From JAHECQ01 sp047638695 (GTDB taxonomy: Bacteria; Actinomycetota; Acidimicrobiia; Acidimicrobiales; SZUA-35), in NCBI GenBank assembly GCA_047638695.1, contig JBLINY010000054.1:1-28698 (forward strand): a stretch of 28,698 bases of DNA. Reading direction: 5' to 3'. Positions within the stretch are counted from its first letter, which is position 1. Each line of letters opens with the position of its first letter. This document shows positions 15,200 through 21,945 of the stretch, one piece after another. The position numbers and the translations under genes were made by a program. The notes under the pieces are model-generated. The model searched no databases, was not told the DNA's origin, and saw only the letters and a list, made by a program, of their open reading frames with translations.

Positions 15200-16327
15200 T
15201 AGCTCGGACCGATAGCGCCGCTTCGGAGCAAGCTCGACATCAATCATTTCGGCGACGGCGGCAAAGACTTTGGCTGACTCGGTTTCGAGGTCGGCCGCGA
15301 TCGGCTTTCCGACGTCGCCGCCCTCCCGCAGGTCAGACACAAGCGGGATCTTGGCCAGCAACGGCACCTTGAGGTCGTCGGCTAGTTCCTGGCCACCACC
15401 GGAGCCAAACAACTCGTAGCGCTTTCCGTCATCGCCGGTAAACCAACTCATGTTCTCGATCACGCCGGTGATCGAGATGTTGACCTTGTGGGCCATGTAA
15501 GCCGCTCGCTGAGCCACCTTCTGTGCTGCTGGCTGGGGGGTGGTCACCACAATCAGTTCACCGCGAGGGAGGAACTGCGAAATCGACAGAGCGATGTCGC
15601 CGGTGCCGGGAGGGAGATCGACCAAGAGGTAGTCCGGCTCATCCCAGAAGACATCGGTGAGGAACTGTTCGAGAGCCTTGTGAAGCATGGGGCCGCGCCA
15701 GATGACGGGCTGATCCTCCTCGACGAAGAAGCCCATCGAGATACAGCGCACACCGTTGGCTTCGGGTGGCACGATCATCTCATCGATGATGGTCGGCTCA
15801 CGATCGACACCGAGCATCCGCGGAATCGAGAAGCCCCAGACATCAGCATCGACGACGGCAACCTTCTTGCCTGCGTTGGCCAGTGCCACCGCCAGGTTTG
15901 TGGTGATCGAGCTCTTGCCAACGCCTCCTTTACCTGACGCAACGAGCAGCACGCGGGTCTTCGAGTCAGGGTCGGCGAAAGGAACAACTCGGCCTTCGGC
16001 GTGGCCATGAGCCTCGTTGGTTCCCGCGGTCGCTCCCGGGTCGCCATGCAGCTTGAGTCGCAAAGCTGCACGCTGCTCGTCGGTCATCACTCCGAACTCG
16101 ACGGTGACCTGCTCGACTCCGTCGAGGGCCAAGACGGCCTGGGTCACGCTGTTGTTTATTTCAGCTCGAAGAGGACAACCGGCAATGGTGAGATCGATGG
16201 CAACCGTCACTGCAGGCGGGGCGAGATCGACCCGTCGGACCATGTCAAGTTCGACAATGCTCCGATGCAGCTCTGGGTCCTGCACGGGGCGCAGGGCTTC
16301 GATCACCGAATTTTGGCTCAGAGTCAC
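15188..16327 (-). CDS. mrp: Mrp/ApbC-family Fe-S carrier ATPase
   Basis: 379 aa. N-terminal MIP18-type domain (about 5-85, with TIAGCPLR and C51) followed by a P-loop ATPase: ASGKGGVGKSS (130-140), VVDADVWGFSIPRMLG (158-173), LLVDLPPGTGDIALS (234-248), ENMSWFTG (291-298). Homologues carry and insert Fe-S clusters. The CxxC found in many Mrp/Nbp35 proteins after the ENMS motif is absent here; other actinobacterial members also lack it as far as I recall. GTG start at 16327 follows TAGCCT by 7 nt (leaderless). First gene of mrp-DUF3107-ArsA1-ArsA2, divergent from a SufR-like regulator. Confidence 0.94.
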   Translation of the reverse strand: MTLSQNSVIEALRPVQDPELHRSIVELDMVRRVDLAPPAVTVAIDLTIAGCPLRAEINNSVTQAVLALDGVEQVTVEFGVMTDEQRAALRLKLHGDPGATAGTNEAHGHAEGRVVPFADPDSKTRVLLVASGKGGVGKSSITTNLAVALANAGKKVAVVDADVWGFSIPRMLGVDREPTIIDEMIVPPEANGVRCISMGFFVEEDQPVIWRGPMLHKALEQFLTDVFWDEPDYLLVDLPPGTGDIALSISQFLPRGELIVVTTPQPAAQKVAQRAAYMAHKVNISITGVIENMSWFTGDDGKRYELFGSGGGQELADDLKVPLLAKIPLVSDLREGGDVGKPIAADLETESAKVFAAVAEMIDVELAPKRRYRSELRVI

Positions 16328-16330
16328 CCG

Positions 16331-16343
16331 CGGTAGGCTACCG
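16331..16343. promoter_or_regulatory. Shared palindromic -10 region of mrp and the SufR-like gene
   Basis: CGGTAG-G-CTACCG is a 13-bp palindrome filling most of the 18-bp gap between two divergent GTG starts. On the plus strand TAGGCT (16334-16339) lies 6 nt before GTG 16346; on the minus strand TAGCCT (16340-16335) lies 7 nt before GTG 16327. Both genes could therefore be leaderless and fired from one overlapping element, and the dyad could also be the operator for the regulator. Confidence 0.6.
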
Positions 16344-16345
16344 AA

Positions 16346-17083
16346 GTGGCTCAGCGCACCCTCAGCCGGGGTTTATCCCCAACCGAGTTCGGCAATCTGG
16401 CCAATGCCATTACGTCAGCGTTCGGCGATCCCACTCGACGCGACATCTACCTCCTCACCCACGAACGCGCTGAAGGTGTCACCGTTGGTGAGGCCGCCGA
16501 CGAGACGGGGCTCCATCCCAATGTGGCCCGCCACCATCTCGACAAGTTGGCCAACGGCGGCTACCTCGAGGTCACGCGGCGCTCATCATCGGGTGCCGGT
16601 CGGCCGGCCAAGGTCTATCGGGCCACCGAGCCTGAACTTCATCTTGAGTTCGATGTCGGTCACGACGACATTCTCGTCACCTTGCTCGGAAAAGCTCTGT
16701 CTCGCCTGCCTGAAAAAGAAGCCGCTGAACTGGCCGAAGAGGTCGGCATCGAGTTCGGCAAGCAGATGGCGTCGAATATGACGGCCGCTCAAAACGCCAC
16801 CACCCAGAAGTCGTTCCGGTCAGCGCTCCAGACGGTCGCCGATGCACTCTCAGCCCATGGATTTGCCGCCCACGCCGAACGACACGGCGACGAGCTTCGC
16901 ATCGTGGCCGGGCACTGTCCTTTCGGCGACGTCGCCATCGAGCATCCGGTGATTTGTGCGGTCGACCGAGGGATGGTGAAGGGGTTGCTCGGAAACATCT
17001 ACGGTGAGACACACGTGGCTCTCGGGGGATCCGTGGCATTGGGTGATGCTGCATCTGTCACCGATGTTCGAGAGAGCGCCTGA
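16346..17083 (+). CDS. SufR-like winged-helix transcriptional regulator
   Basis: 245 aa. An ArsR/DeoR-type winged helix (about 15-95) has TVGEAADETGLHPNVARHHLDKL as recognition region and GRPAKVYR (85-92) as wing, as in SufR. The C-terminal domain has GHCPFGDVAIEHPVICAVDRG with C191 and C204. SufR proteins ligate an Fe-S cluster with three or four C-terminal cysteines; here only two are present and the later cysteine position is within an ETHVALGG segment without one. Divergent from mrp, a cluster-carrier gene, with a shared promoter, so control of mrp and of itself in response to Fe-S status is a reasonable inference. The GTG start is supported by the -10 spacing. Confidence 0.85.
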   Translation: MAQRTLSRGLSPTEFGNLANAITSAFGDPTRRDIYLLTHERAEGVTVGEAADETGLHPNVARHHLDKLANGGYLEVTRRSSSGAGRPAKVYRATEPELHLEFDVGHDDILVTLLGKALSRLPEKEAAELAEEVGIEFGKQMASNMTAAQNATTQKSFRSALQTVADALSAHGFAAHAERHGDELRIVAGHCPFGDVAIEHPVICAVDRGMVKGLLGNIYGETHVALGGSVALGDAASVTDVRESA

Positions 17084-17087
17084 CAAC

Positions 17088-17093
17088 TACGCT
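17088..17093 (+). promoter_or_regulatory. Predicted -10 box of the DUF4214/DUF3048 gene (leaderless)
   Basis: TACGCT, 7 nt, then ATG 17101. It lies in the 17-bp gap after the SufR-like gene, so the secreted protein may be expressed independently of it. Confidence 0.5.
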
Positions 17094-17100
17094 CGCCGCC

Positions 17101-18783
17101 ATGCGTAAACGAGCACTGTTCGCGGCTCTCATGATGCTCGGGGTAATCACGACCATCCCTGCTGCCCCATCGAGCGCCGGGCAATCCGCCGAACAAGCGG
17201 CCGAACGAAGGACCGAGCAAACAGCCAACCAGGGCACGGTCGGCCGTGTTGTGCCAGCAGCCGAGGACTTTGTTCGGATCCAGTACAACGACTTCCTCGC
17301 TCGGCAACCCGACGCTGCCGGGCTCAGCTTCTGGGCTCGCAAAATCGACAATGGCGAAGACCCAGCCCAGCTGATCGACTCCATGGTCTCGGCGCCCGAG
17401 TTCGCAGAGACCGTCGCCCCGCTGGTGCGCCTCTACAAGGCGTACTTCCTGCGAGCGCCCGATTCCGAAGGTCTCACGTTCTGGGCCGGCCGAATCAACG
17501 GCGGCACGCCACTCTCCCAGGTGTCGAGCACCTTCGCTGCCTCTCCCGAGTTCGAAACTCGGTACGGCAACCTCAGCGACGGTGACTTCATCAACGTTGT
17601 CTACAAGAACGTTCTGGGACGGCTTCCTGAGATCACGGGCCGAGAGTTCTGGCTCGGCAGATTGGCCACTGGCACCACTCGCGGGTCGATCATGATCCAG
17701 TTCAGCGAGTCGAACGAGAACGTCGAAAAGACGATCGGTGAGATCCGGGCCACCATGCTCTATTTGGGCATGTTGCGCCGCACCCCCGATCCCGATGGCC
17801 TGACATTCTGGGCCGGACGAATCGACAGCGGTCAGGCCTACGGCTCAGTTGTCCGTGGCTTCTTGAACTCACCCGAGTACCAGGCCCGACTGGCCGCCCT
17901 GCTTCCGGCGACCAACCCACTCACAGGTGAGGCAACTGCCACCGCACAAAATCGCCCAGCGCTCGCAGTCAAGATCGGGAATAGCCCGGCGGCCCGCCCG
18001 CAGGTCGGAATCGAACGGGCCGATGTTGTTTACGAAGAGATGGTCGAGGGCAATCTCAGTCGCCTGATCGTCGTCTTCCACTCCAAGACTCCCCCAACCG
18101 TTGGACCCGTTCGTTCGGTGCGCACCACCGATTTCGCCGTATTGTCAGGAATCAACAATCCGCTGCTGGCAGCGTCCGGCGGCAACCCGACCGTGCTGTC
18201 CCGCCTGCGGAACCACCCCATCGTTGATGTCACCGCCAACACAGTCGGCAGCGCTTACCGCCGTGAGGGGTCCCGCAACGCTCCCTACAACCTGTTCGCC
18301 AACCCAACGCAGCTGTGGGCCGCGGCCACAGCACCGGCGGCGGCGCCACCGTTCCTCTTTGGCTACCTCGATCCCGGCGAATCGCTTGTTCCCAGTGCCC
18401 AACCGGCGAGCGGCTTCGACATCGATTTCGGCCGCACCTCGGCGACCTTCCGCTGGAACGCGACGCGCGGCGGCTGGGTACGTACCCAGGACGGCAGTGC
18501 CCACGTCGATCAAAGTGGCGTGCAGCACGCGCCGGCCAATGTGGTCGTGATGCTGACCAACTACATAACGAGCACCGCTGACGCAGCCTCACCTGAGGGT
18601 GAGACGGTCGGGGTCGGTCGGGCCTGGATCTATACCGCGGGTCAGCGGATGGAGTGCTTCTGGAGCCGCAGCGATTCAGCGGCTCAGATTCGCTACACCG
18701 ATGGCGAGGGACGTACGTGTGAACTAGCTCCCGGTCAGACGTGGGTCGAACTCGCCCCGCCGACCAGCGTGACGTTCCGCTAG
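17101..18783 (+). CDS. Secreted protein with four DUF4214-type repeats and a DUF3048 domain
   Basis: 560 aa. Signal peptide MRKRALFAALMMLGVITTIP ending near AAPSSAG (about 27). Four repeats of the form Y-x4-x-R-x-P-[DE]-x2-G-x2-FW start near residues 62, 112, 168 and 221, as in DUF4214. From about 285 comes a DUF3048 (YerB-like) region: RPALAVKIGNSPAARPQ, ADVVYEEMVEGNLSRLIVVF, GPVRSVRTTDFAVLSG, NAPYNLFANP. DUF3048 proteins are cell-envelope lipoproteins or secreted proteins with no settled activity; DUF4214 occurs in surface and S-layer associated proteins. No lipobox cysteine is seen, so it is probably secreted or non-covalently wall-bound. Ends at 18783, facing ribH. Confidence 0.92.
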   Translation: MRKRALFAALMMLGVITTIPAAPSSAGQSAEQAAERRTEQTANQGTVGRVVPAAEDFVRIQYNDFLARQPDAAGLSFWARKIDNGEDPAQLIDSMVSAPEFAETVAPLVRLYKAYFLRAPDSEGLTFWAGRINGGTPLSQVSSTFAASPEFETRYGNLSDGDFINVVYKNVLGRLPEITGREFWLGRLATGTTRGSIMIQFSESNENVEKTIGEIRATMLYLGMLRRTPDPDGLTFWAGRIDSGQAYGSVVRGFLNSPEYQARLAALLPATNPLTGEATATAQNRPALAVKIGNSPAARPQVGIERADVVYEEMVEGNLSRLIVVFHSKTPPTVGPVRSVRTTDFAVLSGINNPLLAASGGNPTVLSRLRNHPIVDVTANTVGSAYRREGSRNAPYNLFANPTQLWAAATAPAAAPPFLFGYLDPGESLVPSAQPASGFDIDFGRTSATFRWNATRGGWVRTQDGSAHVDQSGVQHAPANVVVMLTNYITSTADAASPEGETVGVGRAWIYTAGQRMECFWSRSDSAAQIRYTDGEGRTCELAPGQTWVELAPPTSVTFR

Positions 18784-18794
18784 TCGCTCGGCGA

Positions 18795-18813
18795 GCTACG
18801 GCTGGAACGTAGC
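18795..18813. terminator. Weak hairpin between convergent genes
   Basis: GCTACG (18795-18800), 7-nt loop, CGTAGC (18808-18813) in the 44-bp space between the DUF3048 gene stop and the ribH stop. Six-bp stem without T-run; could serve both directions. Confidence 0.4.
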
Positions 18814-18827
18814 GTTGCCGGCCGCGA

Positions 18828-19280
18828 TCAGGCAGCGAGGCTCTGGCGGGCTTCGAGGGTGGCAAGGCATGTGGCCGCGACTTCGTGGCCTTTGCCTTTC
18901 ATGTGGTTCATGAAAAACTCTCGGTGATCGTCACTCTCGTGGAACTGCTGGGGTGTGAGCACGCTCGAGAAGACCGGGACACCGATATCAAGCTGCACCC
19001 TCATCAAACCTGCAATAACAGCGTCGGCCACGAACTCGTGTCGATAGATGCCACCGTCGACGACGAACCCGGCAGCAACAACCGCATCGAACCGACCCGT
19101 TTCTGCAATCGTCCGAACGTGCAGCGGCAGCTCGAAGGCGCCAGGGACCTCAAAGGTCTCAACCACAGCTTTTCCCTGGACTGCCGACAGAAAGCCTGTC
19201 CGAGCCTGGCCCACGATCTCGCTGTGCCACGCGGCCTGTACGAATGCAATGCGAAACCCTTGTTCAATGTCTCGGTCCAT
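18828..19280 (-). CDS. ribH: 6,7-dimethyl-8-ribityllumazine synthase, type II (RibH2-like)
   Basis: 150 aa. Condenses 5-amino-6-ribitylamino-uracil with 3,4-dihydroxy-2-butanone-4-phosphate in riboflavin synthesis. FEVPGAFELPLHVRTIAETGRFDAVVAAG (split: FEVPGAFELPLHVRTI then AETGRFDAVV), FVVDGGIYRHEFVADAVI (catalytic His in the YRHEF segment), VPVFSSVLTPQQFHES and a long helical C-terminus ending LEARQSLAA match the type II enzymes of Brucella and Mesorhizobium (RibH2) better than the usual type I enzyme. It stands alone, without other riboflavin genes. TAAGTT lies 6 nt before ATG 19280. Confidence 0.92.
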   Translation of the reverse strand: MDRDIEQGFRIAFVQAAWHSEIVGQARTGFLSAVQGKAVVETFEVPGAFELPLHVRTIAETGRFDAVVAAGFVVDGGIYRHEFVADAVIAGLMRVQLDIGVPVFSSVLTPQQFHESDDHREFFMNHMKGKGHEVAATCLATLEARQSLAA

Positions 19281-19286
19281 CCCTGC

Positions 19287-19317
19287 AACTTAGAACTTCA
19301 AGTTCTGTTGAAGTCAA
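19287..19317 (-). promoter_or_regulatory. ribH promoter with palindrome in a 19-bp spacer
   Basis: Minus strand: TTGACT (19317-19312), 19 nt, TAAGTT (19292-19287), 6 nt, ATG 19280. The spacer holds the perfect dyad AGAACTT-C-AAGTTCT (19292-19306). A long spacer with a dyad inside is the layout of promoters controlled by MerR-family activators; no MerR gene is in the window. Confidence 0.5.
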
Positions 19318-19384
19318 TCGTCGACACTGGCCGGGGTGACCAGACCCACACAGATTCGGAACCAAGCGTTCCAAAGGGCAGAGC

Positions 19385-19390
19385 TACGCT
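19385..19390 (+). promoter_or_regulatory. Predicted -10 box of the cupin operon (leaderless)
   Basis: TACGCT, 6 nt, then ATG 19397. No Shine-Dalgarno is visible before this ATG. Confidence 0.5.
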
Positions 19391-19396
19391 GTCTCC

Positions 19397-19771
19397 ATGC
19401 ACAAATCGGAACTCGAATTCGACCTTCCAACGGGCGAGTGGCGCCCTGCCGGCGGTCCGGTGGCCGGGGTTTGGGAACAGATCCTGTCGGCCAGCGCCGA
19501 TAGCGGCGACTACACCCGCCTCCTGCGATTCGAGCCTGGCACCGACAGCACCGAGAACGGAACGTTCACCCATGAATTCTGGGAGGAAGTGTTCGTCGTG
19601 TCCGGCGACCTCACCGACGTACGACTCAACCAGACCTTCACTGCGGGCATGTACGCGTGCCGGCCACCCGGCATGCCCCACGGTCCATGGACGTCAAGCG
19701 AAGGTGTCCTCATGGTCGAGTTTCGACACAGTTTCCCACCCGGGTCCAAGCCGTTGGATACCACCGAGTGA
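19397..19771 (+). CDS. Cupin-domain protein
   Basis: 124 aa single-domain cupin. Motif 1 region is FTHEFWEEVFVVSGDLTD (H59, E63/E64, G70) and motif 2 region is AGMYACRPPGMPHGPWTSS (H95), consistent with a ChrR/anti-sigma-like or acetylacetone-dioxygenase-like cupin with a three-ligand metal site. It may be a metal-dependent oxygenase, isomerase or sensor; sequence alone does not decide. First gene of a three-gene operon; its TGA overlaps the GTG of the hydroxylase gene (GTGA). Confidence 0.88.
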   Translation: MHKSELEFDLPTGEWRPAGGPVAGVWEQILSASADSGDYTRLLRFEPGTDSTENGTFTHEFWEEVFVVSGDLTDVRLNQTFTAGMYACRPPGMPHGPWTSSEGVLMVEFRHSFPPGSKPLDTTE

Positions 19772-21231
19772 TTCGCTCGCCGGCGTCCTATCGAGCCGAC
19801 CTCGACGACGGACGACAGGTTTATCTCGACGGCGCGGTCGTGAATGTCACAAGCCACCCAGCGTTTGCCGGCAGCCTCGACACCATGAGCAGGCTGGTCG
19901 CCCGGTCAACCGACGACCGGCTACGACACACCGACGCTGCTGTCGGTGCCGATGTTGCCTGGTGGTGGTCGACTCCTCGGTCCATCGAGGATTTAGCCGC
20001 TCGACGGCGAGCAAGCGAGCTGTTGGCTGAAGAAACCTGCGGTTTCGTTGGCCGCGGACCCGACCACGTTGCCTCGTTCTTCGCCGGATTTGTCGGCAAT
20101 ACGGCCCCGTTCGGCCCGGCTGCCGGGAACGTCCTCGACTTCTGGAAACATGCCTCTGTCAACGACTCCTACGTCAGCTACGTCATCATTCCGCCATCGA
20201 TCGACCGAGCCCGAGCTGCAGCTGGGGGCGAGCCTTCTCAGGTACGAGTGGTGGATGAGACTCCGCAGGAAATAGTGGTCAATGGCGCTCACATTCTGGG
20301 CACCGGAACTGCCCTCAGCGACTGGCTATTCGTCAGTTGCATCCCACCTCTTCGACCCGGCCAGGAAGATCACGCCATCTCCTTTGTTGTCCCGGTCTCT
20401 ACCGAGGGCCTCCGGATCCACTGCCGCAAGCCCTACTCGGCCGCGTCGTCGGTTTTTGATGCTCCGTTCTCGAGCCGTTTCGACGAGACCGACGCCGTCG
20501 TCATGTTCGACAACGTCATCGTCCCCCGCGAGCAGGTCTTCATTTGTCGCGACATCGCAGCCACCGCTGCCCAGTTTCACGACACCGCGGCCCACACCCT
20601 TGGCAATCTTCAGGCACAGATCCGGTTGATGGTGAAGATGCGGTTCCTCGTCGGCTTGGCCCAACGCATTGTCGACGTCTCGGGCGCTGCCTCTTCCGCG
20701 TCGGCTCTCGATGCCGTCGCCGAGCTAGCCGCACATGCGGCCTCGGTCGAGGCCCACGTTCTGGCTGCCGAACACGGCGCCTCGCTCGACGCCAACGGCG
20801 TCTTGGTCCCGGACAAACGATTCCTTTACAGCACGATGTCCCGCCAGGCAGAGATCTACCCACGGGCCTTGCATCTGCTGCGGGAACTCACCAGTTCCCA
20901 AGTCATCGACCTGCCATCGTCGGTGGCGGCCCTCGACCACATCGACCTCGTCGACCACGCAAGCTCGCCCGGTGTCGGCAACGAAGAGCGAGTAAAGCTG
21001 TACCGACTGGCATGGGACGTCATCGGCAGCGAATTCGCCAGCCGCCACCACCAGTACGAGATGTTCTACGCGGGCGCACCGGCTGTCGCCAAGGCTCACA
21101 CCCGACGTACCTGGAGACTGGAAGAGGCCGAATCGCTGTTGGACCGAGCGCTCGGGCAATGGGATCGCTCCACGCCGCTCCCCGGTCAGCCACAGACGGA
21201 CCAGCCCCTCCCCGAAAGCGAACGATCATGA
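19768..21231 (+). CDS. HpaB-family flavin-dependent hydroxylase (4-hydroxyphenylacetate 3-hydroxylase-like)
   Basis: 487 aa, the usual length of the HpaB large oxygenase component, which uses reduced FAD supplied by a separate reductase to hydroxylate phenolic or related substrates. Opens with SPASYRADLDDGRQVYLDG and TSHPAFAG, the standard N-terminal pattern. NDSYVSYVIIPPSIDRA and EIVVNGAHILGTGTALSDW match the beta-barrel segment that binds flavin in the family. The C-terminal helical domain contains RLAWDVIGSEFASRHHQYEMFYAG, a typical HpaB end (given in part). The frame extends upstream to 19657 inside the cupin gene, but GTG 19768 forms GTGA with the cupin stop. Ends ATGA-coupled to the DUF2848 gene. 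No flavin reductase lies nearby. Confidence 0.92.
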   Translation: MIRSPASYRADLDDGRQVYLDGAVVNVTSHPAFAGSLDTMSRLVARSTDDRLRHTDAAVGADVAWWWSTPRSIEDLAARRRASELLAEETCGFVGRGPDHVASFFAGFVGNTAPFGPAAGNVLDFWKHASVNDSYVSYVIIPPSIDRARAAAGGEPSQVRVVDETPQEIVVNGAHILGTGTALSDWLFVSCIPPLRPGQEDHAISFVVPVSTEGLRIHCRKPYSAASSVFDAPFSSRFDETDAVVMFDNVIVPREQVFICRDIAATAAQFHDTAAHTLGNLQAQIRLMVKMRFLVGLAQRIVDVSGAASSASALDAVAELAAHAASVEAHVLAAEHGASLDANGVLVPDKRFLYSTMSRQAEIYPRALHLLRELTSSQVIDLPSSVAALDHIDLVDHASSPGVGNEERVKLYRLAWDVIGSEFASRHHQYEMFYAGAPAVAKAHTRRTWRLEEAESLLDRALGQWDRSTPLPGQPQTDQPLPESERS

Positions 21232-21893
21232 TCTCCCTGTCTATCGACGGCACGATTCGGACATTCGAACCTGACGTCCTGGTCGTAGCCGGATACACCG
21301 GCGCTGACGAGGCCGCGGTGCAGCATCACATCGACGAGCTGGCGGCCGAAGGCGTCGCCCCTCCTCCACAGGTACCCATGTACTGGACCATGCCGGCTGC
21401 CACACTCTGCCAACAACCCAGTATCGGGATGCCGAGCGCAGGCACCAGCGGGGAGATCGAACTCGCCCTGGTCGTTGATGACAACGACACCTTTGTAACC
21501 GCCGGTTCCGATCACACCTGCCGAATTGCCGAAGCCATCGACATCAGACTCTCGAAACTGATTTGTCCGACACCGTTGGCGACCGAGGCGTGGGAGTGGA
21601 GCGAGCTTTCCGAACGATGGGACACGTTGCAATTGGCAGCAACCATCGAGATCGATGGTGCCGCTGAGCTCTACCAGTCGGCGACAGCGGGCGGAAACGT
21701 TGCCCCCGAGGAGCTGCGAGCAGGGGTGCCTTGGAGCGGCGAAGCCCCTCGGTCGTATGTCTTACTCTGCGGCACGGTTCCAACCATTGGTGGCATCCGA
21801 CCGGCCGACCGATTCACCGGCACTATTGCTGATGCCGAACGCACCATCACACTCGACTACCGAGTCAGCGCCGTGCAGGCCCTGACGTTGTAG
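21228..21893 (+). CDS. DUF2848 family protein (fumarylacetoacetase-fold-like)
   Basis: 221 aa. Starts MISLSIDGTIRTFEPDVLVVAGYTG (first part), followed by PPQVPMYWTMPAATL, SGEIELALVVDD, VTAGSDHTCRIAEAID and APRSYVLLCGTVPTIGGI; this order is that of DUF2848 proteins, whose second half resembles the fumarylacetoacetate-hydrolase fold. VTAGSDHTDR-like is the family signature; here it reads VTAGSDHTCR. Probably a hydrolase or lyase acting on the product of the hydroxylase. ATG 21228 overlaps the hydroxylase stop (ATGA). The same frame remains open far upstream, but that part is antisense-like shadow of the hydroxylase gene. Confidence 0.88.
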   Translation: MISLSIDGTIRTFEPDVLVVAGYTGADEAAVQHHIDELAAEGVAPPPQVPMYWTMPAATLCQQPSIGMPSAGTSGEIELALVVDDNDTFVTAGSDHTCRIAEAIDIRLSKLICPTPLATEAWEWSELSERWDTLQLAATIEIDGAAELYQSATAGGNVAPEELRAGVPWSGEAPRSYVLLCGTVPTIGGIRPADRFTGTIADAERTITLDYRVSAVQALTL

Positions 21894-21924
21894 ATATCAG
21901 AGCCGTCACCACACACCCGGTATT

Positions 21925-21944
21925 GGCCGCTACAAACTGCGGCC
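21925..21944. terminator. Hairpin between convergent genes
   Basis: GGCCGC (21925-21930), 8-nt loop, GCGGCC (21939-21944), located in the 52-bp gap between the DUF2848 stop and the stop of the ornithine-cyclodeaminase-like gene. GC-rich stem without T-run; likely used by both convergent operons. Confidence 0.5.
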
Positions 21945-21945
21945 G

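Noticed and set aside
19287..19396. FMN riboswitch upstream of ribH
   Set aside because: The space before ribH is short, the gene appears leaderless, and none of the conserved FMN-aptamer segments is seen.
18885..20030. 381-codon plus-strand open frame across ribH and the cupin gene
   Set aside because: It crosses a real minus-strand gene, the promoter region and the start of the cupin in another frame; no motif supports it.
20544..21227. Upstream extension of the DUF2848 frame into the hydroxylase gene
   Set aside because: The extension is arginine-rich shadow of the hydroxylase reading frame; the ATGA overlap at 21228 and the family start explain the real gene.
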